A DNA stretch of 64,000 nucleotides from JBBDSU01 sp040904825. GTDB lineage: Bacteria > Actinomycetota > Nitriliruptoria > Nitriliruptorales > Nitriliruptoraceae. Positions within the stretch are counted from its first letter, which is position 1. Every line of letters starts with the position of its first letter. A program made the translations under genes and the position numbers. Below, piece by piece: positions 35,975-45,110 of this stretch. The notes below the pieces were generated by a model that was given only the letters and a program-made list of their open reading frames with translations, was not told where the DNA came from and did no database searches. The stretch lies in contig JBBDSU010000058.1 in the NCBI GenBank assembly GCA_040904825.1, forward strand, positions 15,702-79,701, read 5' to 3'.

Positions 35975-36847
35975 ATGGCCACGACAAAGCTCCCATCGTC
36001 CAGTGGCCCTGCCGTCGCTGCTGAAGCAGGCGATCGAGCGCGGCCAGGCGCGGGTGTGGCTGCTATCGAAGCGGCGTTTGCTCAGGCGTCGAGCGAAGGC
36101 CGGGCTGCGCTGATCACCTACTTGACGGCCGGTTATCCCGACGACGCGACGTCGGAAGCGTGTTTTGCTGCAGCCGTTGAGAGCGGTGCTGACATCATTG
36201 AGGTCGGACTTCCGTTTTCGGATCCGATGATGGATGGACCGATCATTCAGGCCGCTAACCAAGCGGTCCTGGATCGCGGTGCGACCGTTGAATCACTGCT
36301 TGATCTGGTGGAGGGGATGCGCGCGCTGGAGGTCCCTAAAGTTGCGATGACCTATGTGACGATTGCCGATACCCGGGGCTATGCACGATTTGCGCGTGAG
36401 TGCGCGGAATCTGGGATCGCCGGGGTCATCCTTCCCGATCTTCCGGTCGTCGAGGCATCGGCATGGCGGTCGGAGGCCATCCAGCACGGGTTGGCAACGG
36501 TGTTCATGGCGTCATCGGTATCAACCGACGAGCGCCTCGCCGCGATCGCTGAAGCGTCGACGGGTTGGATCTATGCAGCAGGACTTCTTGGCGTTACCGG
36601 GGTGAAAGAAGTTGCCTACGACGAATCCCGCATACTCGTCGAGCGTGTGCGGCGGTTCAGCGAGTTGCCTGTCGCCGTCGGCATGGGTGTCAAAGACCGC
36701 CGATCAGCTGCAGAGGTGGCCTCGTTCTCTGATGGAGTGATCGTCGGATCTGCGATTGTCCAGGCGATCGGTGACGGCGATCCTGCCAAGGCCCCCAGCC
36801 GTGTCGGCGCCTTGGTGCGCGAACTTCGAACCGGCGTCGCTGGCTGA
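35975..36847 (+). CDS. trpA: TrpA, tryptophan synthase alpha chain
   Basis: TIM-barrel subunit that cleaves indole-3-glycerol phosphate and channels indole to TrpB. ATG 35975 follows GGGAAGG; 290 residues with a non-conserved N-terminal stretch of about 25. Catalytic Glu76 in EVGLPFSDP and Asp87 in MMDGP are present, with ITYLTAGYPDD, GVILPDLPV, GVTGVKE and VGMGVKDRRSA. It ends the trp genes; in many relatives lgt follows, here a tRNA gene. Confidence 0.97.
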   Translation: MATTKLPSSSGPAVAAEAGDRARPGAGVAAIEAAFAQASSEGRAALITYLTAGYPDDATSEACFAAAVESGADIIEVGLPFSDPMMDGPIIQAANQAVLDRGATVESLLDLVEGMRALEVPKVAMTYVTIADTRGYARFARECAESGIAGVILPDLPVVEASAWRSEAIQHGLATVFMASSVSTDERLAAIAEASTGWIYAAGLLGVTGVKEVAYDESRILVERVRRFSELPVAVGMGVKDRRSAAEVASFSDGVIVGSAIVQAIGDGDPAKAPSRVGALVRELRTGVAG

Positions 36848-36902
36848 GCCAGGCCGGGATCAGGCCTCACTGTCGGATAGCGATGCGTGCGCGGTACAGT
36901 CG

Positions 36903-36937
36903 CACCGCTGATAGCGGTGACCAGCGCATCGTTTTTT
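36903..36937 (+). terminator. Hairpin and T-run after trpA, before tRNA-Leu
   Basis: CACCGCT (36903-36909), loop GAT, AGCGGTG (36913-36919) form a 7-bp hairpin; a run of six T lies at 36932-36937. The 12-base distance from stem to T-run is longer than in a classical intrinsic terminator. It is 55 bases after trpA and just before the tRNA. Confidence 0.4.
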
Positions 36938-36940
36938 CAT

Positions 36941-37027
36941 GCCCCCGTGCTGGAATTGGCATACAGGGACGGCTCAAAACCGTCTTCCCGTGAGGGATTG
37001 TGGGTTCGAGTCCCACCGGGGGTACCA
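36941..37027 (+). tRNA. tRNA-Leu(CAA)
   Basis: An 87-base tRNA with encoded CCA. The acceptor GCCCCCG pairs with CGGGGGT (first pair G-U), discriminator A. The anticodon arm GACGG/CCGTC holds loop CTCAAAA, anticodon CAA, reading UUG leucine. A long variable arm with CCC/GGG stem, typical of class II Leu tRNAs, and T-arm GTGGG-TTCGAGT-CCCAC are present. Confidence 0.96.
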
Positions 37028-37071
37028 CCCGCTTCGCGCGTGCATGATGCGTGCTTGATAGGAGTTCGTGG

Positions 37072-37701
37072 ATGATCGACACGACCACACCAGCCGACCG
37101 GGAGTTGTCGACTCCGGTAGCCGAGCCAAGCCCGACACGTGTGCTCATTGCTGAAGATGAGGCGTTGATCCGGCTTGATCTGAAGGAAATGCTCGAAGAG
37201 GAAGGGTTCGAGGTCGTTGCTCAAGTGGCCGACGGCGCCTCAGCGGTCCGCCTGACACGAGAGCTACGTCCCGACCTCGTGATTCTCGATATCAAGATGC
37301 CGGTGATGGACGGCATCGAGGCCGCTGAGGAGATCGCCAACGATCGACTGGCAGCGATCCTCATCTTGACGGCATTCAGCCAGCGCGAACTGGTCGAACA
37401 GGCGCGCCGTGCCGGTGCGATGGCCTACCTCGTCAAGCCCTTTCAGAAGCACGATCTGTTGCCAGCCGTAGAGATCGCATCGGGCCGGTTCCGTGAGATG
37501 ACGGGCTTGGAGGCCACCGTTGATGACCTGCAAGGTCGCCTCGAAGCGCGCAAGTTGGTTGAGCGCGCCAAGGGCCTGTTACAGCAGCATCAGGATCTCT
37601 CAGAAGCGGAAGCCTTCCGGTTCGTGCAGCGGCAGGCGATGGAACGGCGACAGACGATGCGTCAAGTCGCCGAGCGGATCATCGGAGAGTTGGAAGACTG
37701 A
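37072..37701 (+). CDS. pdtaR: PdtaR-like response regulator, receiver plus ANTAR domain
   Basis: Cytoplasmic response regulator whose output domain binds RNA and can prevent termination. ATG 37072 with GGAG seven bases upstream gives 209 residues. The receiver domain (about 23-140) has the acidic pair in IAEDEAL, the phosphorylated Asp in VILDIKMPVMDG, the LTAFS switch region and AYLVKPF. The ANTAR helices (about 145-205) contain LVERAKGLLQ and ALA-type positions. The cognate histidine kinase PdtaS is not in the window. It lies upstream of polA and rpsA as in Mycobacterium and Streptomyces. Confidence 0.93.
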   Translation: MIDTTTPADRELSTPVAEPSPTRVLIAEDEALIRLDLKEMLEEEGFEVVAQVADGASAVRLTRELRPDLVILDIKMPVMDGIEAAEEIANDRLAAILILTAFSQRELVEQARRAGAMAYLVKPFQKHDLLPAVEIASGRFREMTGLEATVDDLQGRLEARKLVERAKGLLQQHQDLSEAEAFRFVQRQAMERRQTMRQVAERIIGELED

Positions 37702-37711
37702 ACACGTCTAT

Positions 37712-37738
37712 GCCGGGCATCACGTTGCCCGGCGTTTC
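37712..37738. terminator. Terminator between pdtaR and the thioredoxin-like gene
   Basis: GCCGGGCA (37712-37719), loop TCACGT, TGCCCGGC (37726-37733), then GTTTCGT. A perfect 8-bp stem ten bases after the pdtaR stop and facing a convergent gene; it may work in both directions. Confidence 0.75.
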
Positions 37739-37801
37739 GTAAGAGATTCCTGACGTGTTGTCGCGGCACACAAGCCGGGCCTCAACGCCCCGGAGTGACC
37801 G

Positions 37802-38626
37802 CTAGTACAGGGCAGCAGCCAGCCGCCGACGAGCTTCCCCGACACGTGGATCGTCGTCGCCCAAGACGACAAACAGTGCGAGCAGTTGCTCGCGTGCGGC
37901 ATCACGTGTGTCGCCGCCTTCCTCAATCATGCTGAGCAGCAAGGTGATGGCCTCGTCGTGACGTCCCTGTGCCGACAGCGCACGTGCCAGGATTGGTGCG
38001 GCTGATACATCGCCGCCGTTCACCGTTGCCGCGAGTTCGTCGATATCGATGTCGCGGTATGCGCGCAGTTCAGCGCGCGCGACCAAATACTCGGCGTCAG
38101 GATCAGGCAGGTGGCGAGTGGCGAGTCGTGTTGCCTCGGCCGGATCGTCGTCAATGAGCATCTCGGCGAGCGAAAGGGCCGCCGCCTTGTGGGCAGGCTC
38201 GGCAGCGACGACCTGTCTAAGTGCGGCGATCTTGTCGTCACGATCAAGCCCATCTGTGGCGGCAATAGCGCGGTCTGTCGCAGACGGAACAAGCCGGTCA
38301 ATGAATGCAGCCAGTTGCTGGGGTGGGATGACTCCCGTGAACTGATCGATCACGGCCCCGTCCTTGAAGGCAAAGACCTGCGGGATGCCTTGGACCTGGA
38401 ACTGGCGGGCGGTGGCTTGATTTGTGTCGACGTCGATCTTGGCCAGGATCACCTCGCCGCCACGTTCAGTGACAGCAGCCTCGAGCATCGGCGAGAGTGT
38501 CCGGCACGGTCCACACCAGGCGGCCCAGAAGTCGACGATCACGGGGATGTCGTGAGACCGCTGGACAACTTGGTGGGCGAAATCGGCGTCTGTTACATCG
38601 ATGATCAGTTCGGTCGATTGAGTCAC
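37802..38626 (-). CDS. CnoX/YbbN-like thioredoxin-TPR chaperone
   Basis: Cytoplasmic thioredoxin-fold protein with a helical tail, like E. coli CnoX (YbbN), a holdase that protects clients from oxidation. The 274 residues start at GTG; the thioredoxin domain spans about 8-110 with an intact WCGPC at 37-41 and the cis-Pro in QGIPQVF. Residues about 125-274 are TPR-like Ala/Leu/Glu/Asp-rich helices. Divergent from polA. Relatives often have a degenerate active site, but here both Cys remain, so redox activity is possible. Confidence 0.9.
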   Translation of the reverse strand: MTQSTELIIDVTDADFAHQVVQRSHDIPVIVDFWAAWCGPCRTLSPMLEAAVTERGGEVILAKIDVDTNQATARQFQVQGIPQVFAFKDGAVIDQFTGVIPPQQLAAFIDRLVPSATDRAIAATDGLDRDDKIAALRQVVAAEPAHKAAALSLAEMLIDDDPAEATRLATRHLPDPDAEYLVARAELRAYRDIDIDELAATVNGGDVSAAPILARALSAQGRHDEAITLLLSMIEEGGDTRDAAREQLLALFVVLGDDDPRVGEARRRLAAALY

Positions 38627-38711
38627 GAAGTTCGCCTCTCGTTGGTAGTGGTCACGGGATCCGTCGCGCTATGGCGCTGCATGCACAGCGTGCCCTACTG
38701 GCGCGCCGAGG

Positions 38712-38736
38712 GTGGCGCCGGGCACGCCACTACGCT
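38712..38736 (+). promoter_or_regulatory. Candidate polA -10 box next to an inverted repeat
   Basis: GTGGCG (38712-38717) and CGCCAC (38725-38730) form an inverted repeat abutting TACGCT (38731-38736), a TAnnnT-type -10 box. A start about seven bases later leaves a leader of about 27 bases to TTG 38770. No clear -35 is seen. The repeat could be an operator; this is inference. Confidence 0.27.
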
Positions 38737-38769
38737 GATCCAACGTTTCCGCACACGAGGATCTTCCCG

Positions 38770-41445
38770 TTGGCCATTTCACGACGCCAGATGATTCTCC
38801 TCGACGGTCACAGCCTGGCGTATCGCGCGTTTTATGCCCTTCCTGACACGTTGCGGACCCACAGCGGCGATCTCACCAACGCTGTCTACGGATTTACGAG
38901 CATGGTGATCAAGCTGCTGGCTGACCGCGACCCGGATGTGATCATTGTGGCATTCGACAAGGGCCGTGATACCGCGCGCACGGAAGCCTTCCCGGACTAC
39001 AAGGCGCAGCGGGCTGCCCCACCGGAAGAGTTCCGACCTCAGATCGGGATGATCAAGCAGGTCCTCAGCGCCATGGCGATTCCAACCGTGGAGATCGAAG
39101 GCATCGAGGCCGATGATCTGTTGGCCACCATTGCAACGCGTGCCGTTGACGCCGACTTCGATGTCGCCGTGGTCACTGGCGACCGGGATGCGATGCAACT
39201 CGTCAGTGACCGAATCACGGTGCTGTACACGTTGCGTGGTATCACCGAGATGGCCGAGATGACCCCAGACGCAGTGGAAGACCGGTTCGGAGTGCTCCCG
39301 GGGAGTTACGTCGACCTCGCTGCCTTACGCGGTGATTCGTCGGACAACTTGCCGGGTGTCCCCGGTGTTGGTGACAAGACTGCCGCCAAGCTCATCGATC
39401 AATTCGGCGATATCGACGGCATCTACACCCATCTTGACGAAGTGTCGGGCAAGAAGGTGCCCGCGATGCTGGCAGAACAAGAGCAACAAGTGCGCCTCAA
39501 TCGCCAGATCATGCGCCTGCGTACGGACGTTGACCTCACCTTCGAGCTAGGGGACTATCAGCGCAGCGACATCGACGCGCAAGCGGTCCGAGAGTTGTTC
39601 GGGACGTTGGAGTTTCGGGCGTTGTATGACCGCTTCGCCGCCGAAGTTCTCGGCACGATCGAGGCCGGTGATGCGGCGGGCATGACGCGACCTGCTCACC
39701 AACTCGAACCCGGCACGGTTGCCGCTTGGCTCGATAACGCGGGTAGCCCAGTGGCGATCGTTGCCGCTGTCGCCGGACGCCCACCAAACCTACGCGTCAC
39801 CGCGCTGGGCCTGGCTGGTCCGGAATCTGACCCGGTCGCCATCGATCGCGACGTCATGGGAGAAGACGACGTTGCCGCGATTGCCGCCCTATTGGCCGAT
39901 AGTGGCCGCGACAAGGTCACCCATGACGCGAAGCTCCTCCACCACGTTGCGATGGCCGAAGGGTGGAGCCTTGAGGCCATAGTGCTCGACACCGAGTTGG
40001 CTGCCTACCTGGTCAACCCCGAACAGCGCACGTTCGACCTTGAGCGTCTTGCGTTGCAGCACCTTCAGCGCACGCTTGAGCCCAACCAGTCGAGCGACGG
40101 TGATGACCAGCTGTCGCTGGCCATCGGTGATGACAGTTGGCGTGAGCGTGCGCTGCGTGCCGAAGCCGCACTTGAGCTAGCGGTCACGCTCGGGGATGTG
40201 CTCGATGAACGTGGTCAGCGGGATCTGTTGGCTAACGTCGAGATGCCGCTGGCTCCTGTGCTCGCCAGGATGGAGCATGTGGGCGTGGCGATCGACCTTG
40301 CCGTCCTCGATGAGATCCGACAGCGGTTGGCGACACGCGTAGGGCACCTCGAAGCCGAAGTCCACGATCACGCGGGGCGTGCGTTCAATCTCGGTTCGGG
40401 CCCCCAACTGCAGCAGGTGCTCTTCGACGAGCTCGGGCTTCCCAAGACACGCAAGATCAAGACGGGCTATTCGACCGACGCGAATGCGCTCGCGTCGCTC
40501 CGTGATGGACATCCCATCGTGGAGGCACTGCTCGAATGGCGCGAGCTCACAAAATTGCTCAGTACTTATGTCGACGCCTTGCCACCGCTTGTTGACGCGG
40601 GGACAGGCCGGATCCACACGACGTTGTCACAGACCGTGGCTGCAACCGGACGCCTGTCATCGTCACATCCCAACCTTCAGAACATTCCGGTGCGCCGGCG
40701 AGAAGGGCGTGAGATACGTCGAGCGTTCGTTGCCGGCGAAGGCTTTGGTCATTTGCTCGTCGCGGACTACTCCCAGATCGAGCTTCGCATTCTTGCCCAC
40801 TTGTCGGGCGACGAGGGCTTGCTGTCAGCGTTTGCCGATGGCGAAGACATCCATGCGACCACAGCAGCGAAAGTCTTCGATCGGCCGCTTGAAGCGGTCG
40901 ATGGTGCGTTGCGTGATCGGGCTAAGGCGGTCAACTACGGGTTGGCGTACGGCTTGACATCGTTCGGTCTTGGGCAACAACTTGGCATCCCGCCCAACGA
41001 AGCGCAAGAGATCGTTGACGCCTACTTCGCGCGGTTTCCCAAAGTAAAGTCGTTCCTCGAAGACGCTGTGAAGGTGGCTACGCGTGACGGCTACACGACC
41101 ACGCTGTTCGGACGCCGCAGATACCTGCCCGACTTGCGTTCGGATGATCGCAACCGGCGCCAGATGGCTGAGCGGATGGCGCTCAACGCGCCGATCCAGG
41201 GCACGGCCGCTGATGTCATCAAGTTGGCGATGATCAAGCTTGATGAGGCGATCCGGGCGCAAGGACTGTCGAGCCAGATGTTGTTGCAGGTACACGACGA
41301 AGTCATCCTCGAAGTCACCGACGACGAACGTGAACAGGTCCGGGAACTGGTCATCGACACGCTGTCAGGTGTCGCCGACCTTGCTGTGCCGCTGCTTGTC
41401 GACACGGCGACCGGGGCGACCTGGTTTGATGCTGAAAAGCATTGA
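38770..41445 (+). CDS. polA: PolA, DNA polymerase I with degenerate proofreading domain
   Basis: Repair and Okazaki-fragment polymerase. TTG 38770 has GAGGA eight bases upstream (891 residues); ATG 38791 has no SD. Order: 5'-3' exonuclease (LLDGHSLAYRAFYA, FDKGRDTARTEAFPDYK, VTGDRDAMQLV, GVPGVGDKTA), a 3'-5' exonuclease-like region, and the polymerase domain (DYSQIELRILAHLSG, RDRAKAVNYGLAYG, LLQVHDEVILEV). In the middle domain the acidic metal ligands are mostly gone (no DTE in the first motif), so proofreading is probably lost, as in Mycobacterium and Taq PolA. Confidence 0.97.
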   Translation: MAISRRQMILLDGHSLAYRAFYALPDTLRTHSGDLTNAVYGFTSMVIKLLADRDPDVIIVAFDKGRDTARTEAFPDYKAQRAAPPEEFRPQIGMIKQVLSAMAIPTVEIEGIEADDLLATIATRAVDADFDVAVVTGDRDAMQLVSDRITVLYTLRGITEMAEMTPDAVEDRFGVLPGSYVDLAALRGDSSDNLPGVPGVGDKTAAKLIDQFGDIDGIYTHLDEVSGKKVPAMLAEQEQQVRLNRQIMRLRTDVDLTFELGDYQRSDIDAQAVRELFGTLEFRALYDRFAAEVLGTIEAGDAAGMTRPAHQLEPGTVAAWLDNAGSPVAIVAAVAGRPPNLRVTALGLAGPESDPVAIDRDVMGEDDVAAIAALLADSGRDKVTHDAKLLHHVAMAEGWSLEAIVLDTELAAYLVNPEQRTFDLERLALQHLQRTLEPNQSSDGDDQLSLAIGDDSWRERALRAEAALELAVTLGDVLDERGQRDLLANVEMPLAPVLARMEHVGVAIDLAVLDEIRQRLATRVGHLEAEVHDHAGRAFNLGSGPQLQQVLFDELGLPKTRKIKTGYSTDANALASLRDGHPIVEALLEWRELTKLLSTYVDALPPLVDAGTGRIHTTLSQTVAATGRLSSSHPNLQNIPVRRREGREIRRAFVAGEGFGHLLVADYSQIELRILAHLSGDEGLLSAFADGEDIHATTAAKVFDRPLEAVDGALRDRAKAVNYGLAYGLTSFGLGQQLGIPPNEAQEIVDAYFARFPKVKSFLEDAVKVATRDGYTTTLFGRRRYLPDLRSDDRNRRQMAERMALNAPIQGTAADVIKLAMIKLDEAIRAQGLSSQMLLQVHDEVILEVTDDEREQVRELVIDTLSGVADLAVPLLVDTATGATWFDAEKH

Positions 41446-41529
41446 CCCGGTTGAGCCAGTACCTACCGGCGCTGCATGATGGTGGGGTATAGGCAGAGGC
41501 CGCGACCGACGGTCGTCGTGCACGCGTAC

Positions 41530-41913
41530 CTACGGAATATCGATCGTGAGATCCGCAGGCGATGTCGATTGTTCCCAATCCAGGCCGCCGGCGGCAACGT
41601 CGATCAGTTCGATGCGGTAAGTCCCGTCAGGTCCGGTTGTTCGGAACCGGACTCTCCCTAACATGTCGGTATTGCCTACCGCCACCGCCGAACGCAGCGG
41701 ACTCGTGGTCTTGGCTTCGATGGCGACATCCGGACACCGTTGTCCGGCGTCGTCTCGGATCTCGACCATGAACGTCACGCGCCAACCCTCGTCGACTCGT
41801 TCGGGATCGAGCGCGCTCAGCGCCGTCACATGAATCGGCTCGGTGAACAGGCCCCTCTTCGGGAGCCCGTCGGGTAGCGGCTCAACAGCGAGCTGGCGAC
41901 GGCGTCGGAACAT
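41530..41913 (-). CDS. Small hypothetical protein, Ig-like beta-rich C-terminus
   Basis: I do not recognise a family with a known role. ATG 41913 has a strong AGGAGG five bases upstream and gives 127 residues; the frame continues upstream but without family support. A basic N-terminus (MFRRRRQLAVE) is followed by alternating polar/hydrophobic stretches (WRVTFMVEIRDD, VAIEAKTTS, GRVRFRTTGPDGTYRIELIDVA) resembling a carboxypeptidase-regulatory or Ig-like fold. No signal peptide or membrane segment. It follows tag by 52 bases on the same strand, so the two may share a transcript. Confidence 0.78.
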   Translation of the reverse strand: MFRRRRQLAVEPLPDGLPKRGLFTEPIHVTALSALDPERVDEGWRVTFMVEIRDDAGQRCPDVAIEAKTTSPLRSAVAVGNTDMLGRVRFRTTGPDGTYRIELIDVAAGGLDWEQSTSPADLTIDIP

Positions 41914-41965
41914 GCGGTCCTCCTGATCATCAGGCCGACGGTAGCGAGCAGGCCGGCGCCAATCG

Positions 41966-42652
41966 CTATCGGACAGGCGGTTCACCGTGCGCGGCGCCTG
42001 GCTGTGCGTGACAACCGACAAGGTGATCGTTGACCATTCCCATCGACTGGAGAAACGCGTAAGCGGACGTCGGACCAAGGAATTTCCATCCGAGCGCGCG
42101 CAGCGATGCGGCCAGGGCGTGTGACTCGGGGGATGCAGTCGCCACTTCACCGGCCGAAGTGGGGGACGAGTCAACCTCTGGTGCGTGGTCCCAGATGAAC
42201 GCGCTGAATGCGTCGAGATCAGCGAAGTTCGTCACGATGCGGGCATTGGCGATCGTTGCTTCGATTTTGCCTCGATGGCGGATGATCGTTGCGTCAGTCA
42301 CCAGGCGTTCGACGTCGGCCGACTCCATACGCGCGACACGTTGAGGATCGAAACCGTGGAATGCGGCGCGAAATGCTTCCCGTCTCCGCAAAATGGTCAG
42401 CCAGGAAAGTCCAGCCTGGAACCCTTCGAGGCACAACTTTTCAAACAGCTTGTGGCCGTCGCGCTCGGGCCGACCCCATTCCAGGTCGTGATAGGCGACG
42501 TAGTCAGGGTCGCGACCGCACCACCAACAGCGCAGAAGCCCGTCAGGGTGTAACACGAGTCCAGATTCGGCCGGGGGAATGGCGCTGGGTTCGGCGGTGG
42601 AGTCGACGAGAGCGCCTTTCGTGATGGTGATCGGAGGGTGACGAGCGGCCAT
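41966..42652 (-). CDS. tag: Tag, 3-methyladenine DNA glycosylase I
   Basis: Base-excision repair enzyme that removes 3-methyladenine. From ATG 42652 it has 228 residues, with about 40 non-conserved ones before the domain start LRCWWCGRDPDYVAYHDLEWG. The zinc-site residues are present: the N-terminal Cys and His, and the C-terminal His and Cys in NDHLVGCH. The catalytic Glu lies in LFEKLCLEGFQAGLSWLTIL. A loop of about 25 residues (EVDSSPTSAGEVATASPES) near the C-terminus is extra. The start is uncertain since the frame is open further upstream. Confidence 0.92.
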   Translation of the reverse strand: MAARHPPITITKGALVDSTAEPSAIPPAESGLVLHPDGLLRCWWCGRDPDYVAYHDLEWGRPERDGHKLFEKLCLEGFQAGLSWLTILRRREAFRAAFHGFDPQRVARMESADVERLVTDATIIRHRGKIEATIANARIVTNFADLDAFSAFIWDHAPEVDSSPTSAGEVATASPESHALAASLRALGWKFLGPTSAYAFLQSMGMVNDHLVGCHAQPGAAHGEPPVR

Positions 42653-42758
42653 CCGTTGTCGGCGCCGGTCAATCGCCAGCCTGCTGGCTGGATGCTTGAC
42701 AGGTGGCAACACCACCCCGCAAGTTGACCATTCCGGGAGACATTGCGCACGTCTCGCG

Positions 42759-42787
42759 TTGACAGAATCGCATTGGGCTGCGACCCT
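42759..42787 (+). promoter_or_regulatory. Candidate rpsA promoter
   Basis: TTGACA (42759-42764, perfect), 17-base spacer, GACCCT (42782-42787, keeping the key A and T). It lies about 120 bases before rpsA in the divergent tag/rpsA spacer. Confidence 0.35.
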
Positions 42788-42908
42788 GTCCCTACTACTG
42801 GGTGCATAGCATCCTTCCGCGCGTGGCCGCGCTGCTGCGCGCACTGTCCCGGACGTTCATCACGATGACGGGCGTCCTTATCCCCTGAACCCACGAGATC
42901 CTGCCCCG

Positions 42909-44423
42909 ATGTCCCAGACCTCTACCCCCGACCAGCCCACCTCCGGCACGCCGGCCACCCAGCCGTCTGACGGACCTCCCACGAGCGTCGATGATGTCGT
43001 CCTCCTGCAAGAGCCAGGTGGGACGTTGACGTCAACTGGCGATGTCATCGTTGACAACGACCTGTCTGACAGCGATTTCGAAGCTGCGCTTGAAGACACG
43101 GTCCAGGCGATGGAGGAGGGCAAGATCATCGAAGGGGTCGTGGTCAAGGTCGACCCTGACGAGGTGCTGCTGGACATCGGATGGAAGTCCGAAGGCGTCA
43201 TCCCCGTACGCGAGCTATCGATCAAGCTTGATGTCGACCCCAACACCATTGTGCAGGTCGGTGATGTGGTCGAGGCCCTCATCATGAACAAGGAAGATGA
43301 GGAAGGCCGGCTCGTGCTGTCCAAGAAGCGGGCTCAATACGAGCGCGCGTGGGGCACGATCGAACGGATCTACACCGAGGACCGCACCGTCGCCGGTTCA
43401 GTCATTGAAGTCGTCAAGGGCGGCTTGATCCTCGACATCGGACTGCGTGGCTTCCTGCCCGCATCGCTGGTCGAGATGCGTCGCGTGCGGGACCTGGCTC
43501 CCTACGTAGGCGAGCAGCTCGAATGCAAGATCATCGAGCTCGACCGCAATCGCAATAACGTGGTGCTGTCACGCAGGAAGTTCCTCGAAGAGACCCAGAG
43601 TGAGTTCCGCAACGAGTTCCTTGACTCGCTGCAGAAGGGCGAAGTTCGCGCCGGGGTGGTCAGTTCGATCGTGAACTTTGGTGCATTCGTCGACCTCGGT
43701 GGTGTAGACGGCCTCGTCCACGTGTCCGAGCTGTCGTGGAAGCACATTGATCACCCGTCCGAGGTCGTCGAAGTTGGTGACGAAGTCGAGGTTGAGGTGC
43801 TTGATGTAGACCTCGACCGTGAACGTGTGAGCCTGTCGCTGAAGGCGACGCAGGAAGACCCGTGGCAGATGTTTGCGCGCGAGCACGCCGTCGGGGAAGT
43901 CGTCGATGGAGAAGTCACCAAACTCGTTCCCTTCGGGGCCTTTGTCAAGGTCGCCGACGGCATCGAAGGCTTGGTGCACATCTCGGAACTCGCCGAACGC
44001 CATGTTGAGGTGCCCGAGGCGGTCGTCAACGTCGGCGACAAGATCGAAGTGAAGGTCATCGACATCGACACGGTCCGTCGCCGGATCAGCCTGTCGCTCA
44101 AGCAGGCAGTCGAGGGAGACGCTCCGGTCGAAGAAGAGACTTATGACGAAGAGCCAGCCGTTGAAGCGGCCTACTCGTCTGGCGGCGACGATGCTCCGGC
44201 ATCGGGAGCCTTTGCGGCCGCGTTCGCTCAAGCTGGACTGTCGTCATCGAACGCGGAAGCCAGCCCTGAAGAAGTGGCGCTCGCCGAAGCAGAACTCCCT
44301 GAGCCGGCTGCACCAGACGATGCAACAGAAGACGCTGCGGCAGCCGCCGATGCCGACGCACCATCGGATGCTGATGGCGAGGCCGTTTCCGACGCCGACG
44401 AAGCAGACGAAGACAAGAGCTAA
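42909..44423 (+). CDS. rpsA: RpsA, ribosomal protein S1
   Basis: RNA-binding ribosomal protein that helps load mRNA. The 504 residues have an acidic/Pro/Thr N-tail, four S1 OB-fold repeats (about 74-140, 156-224, 245-313 and 330-399; KIIEGVVVKVDPDEVLLDIG, RTVAGSVIEVVKGGLILDIG, VRAGVVSSIVNFGAFVDLGG, EVVDGEVTKLVPFGAFVKV) and an Ala/Asp/Glu-rich tail of about 100 residues. Four repeats is the actinobacterial form. The tail lacks a basic end of the mycobacterial type. Confidence 0.96.
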   Translation: MSQTSTPDQPTSGTPATQPSDGPPTSVDDVVLLQEPGGTLTSTGDVIVDNDLSDSDFEAALEDTVQAMEEGKIIEGVVVKVDPDEVLLDIGWKSEGVIPVRELSIKLDVDPNTIVQVGDVVEALIMNKEDEEGRLVLSKKRAQYERAWGTIERIYTEDRTVAGSVIEVVKGGLILDIGLRGFLPASLVEMRRVRDLAPYVGEQLECKIIELDRNRNNVVLSRRKFLEETQSEFRNEFLDSLQKGEVRAGVVSSIVNFGAFVDLGGVDGLVHVSELSWKHIDHPSEVVEVGDEVEVEVLDVDLDRERVSLSLKATQEDPWQMFAREHAVGEVVDGEVTKLVPFGAFVKVADGIEGLVHISELAERHVEVPEAVVNVGDKIEVKVIDIDTVRRRISLSLKQAVEGDAPVEEETYDEEPAVEAAYSSGGDDAPASGAFAAAFAQAGLSSSNAEASPEEVALAEAELPEPAAPDDATEDAAAAADADAPSDADGEAVSDADEADEDKS

Positions 44424-44447
44424 TCGGGATTGTGCCGACGGATCTTG

Positions 44448-44485
44448 GGCCCGTGCTGGTGGCGATGACCGCTTCGGCACGGGCC
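44448..44485 (+). terminator. Hairpin after rpsA
   Basis: GGCCCGTGC (44448-44456) and its exact complement GCACGGGCC (44477-44485) flank a 20-base loop, followed by TTCGTCGT. It starts 25 bases after the rpsA stop and ends 28 bases before coaE, so it would separate abundant rpsA mRNA from coaE. Confidence 0.5.
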
Positions 44486-44513
44486 TTCGTCGTCCCGAGC
44501 GAGCGGACGTCTC

Positions 44514-45110
44514 ATGAAGGTTGTAGGCCTGACCGGAGGGATTGGTAGCGGCAAGTCGACGGTCGCGCGGATGCTTGCTGACCGCGGCGCTGAGATCGTC
44601 GATGCCGACGCCATCGCCCGGGATGTTGTGCGCCAAGGAACCGCCACATTTGAGACGATCGTCGCGGCGTTCGGCGATGGCGTTGTGGGTCCAGACGGCG
44701 ACCTTGATCGGAAACGCCTCGCTGCCATCGCGTTCGCCTCTGAAGACGCGCGCCGCCAACTTGAGGCCATCACGCATCCAGCGATTGAAACCAGGATGCT
44801 GGGAGCGATTGATGCTGCCAGCGAGCGCGACAACGTCCCCTTCGTAGTGGTCGACCATCCGTTGCTGATCGAAACCGGGCGTTACGCCGACTTTGATGTG
44901 CTCGTCGTCGTCATCGCACCGGAATCCGTGCGCATCGACAGAGTTGTTGCGGGTCGTGCCATGGACGCCGACGACGTGGGGGCACGCATGGCTGCCCAAA
45001 CCGATGACGCGACTCGACGGCGGTTGGCGAACCACGTCATCGACAACGACGCGGATCTTGATGCGCTGCAGCGCCGAGCGGACGAGGTGTACGACCTGCT
45101 GACCGGTTGA
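44514..45110 (+). CDS. coaE: CoaE, dephospho-CoA kinase
   Basis: Cytoplasmic kinase for the last step of coenzyme A synthesis. The 198 residues begin with P-loop MKVVGLTGGIGSGKSTVA, then VDADAIARDVV, LEAITHPAIE, VVVDHPLLIETG (substrate site) and a lid region rich in Arg. Length is the short form, without the C-terminal UPF0157 domain fused in mycobacterial CoaE. Order rpsA-coaE-uvrB is the actinobacterial norm. Confidence 0.95.
   Translation: MKVVGLTGGIGSGKSTVARMLADRGAEIVDADAIARDVVRQGTATFETIVAAFGDGVVGPDGDLDRKRLAAIAFASEDARRQLEAITHPAIETRMLGAIDAASERDNVPFVVVDHPLLIETGRYADFDVLVVVIAPESVRIDRVVAGRAMDADDVGARMAAQTDDATRRRLANHVIDNDADLDALQRRADEVYDLLTG

Noticed and set aside
36941..37027. G1-U72 first pair as a sign of a decayed tRNA
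   Set aside because: All other stems, the anticodon loop, the long variable arm and the encoded CCA are intact, and the same ends occur in other actinobacterial Leu(CAA) tRNAs as far as I recall.
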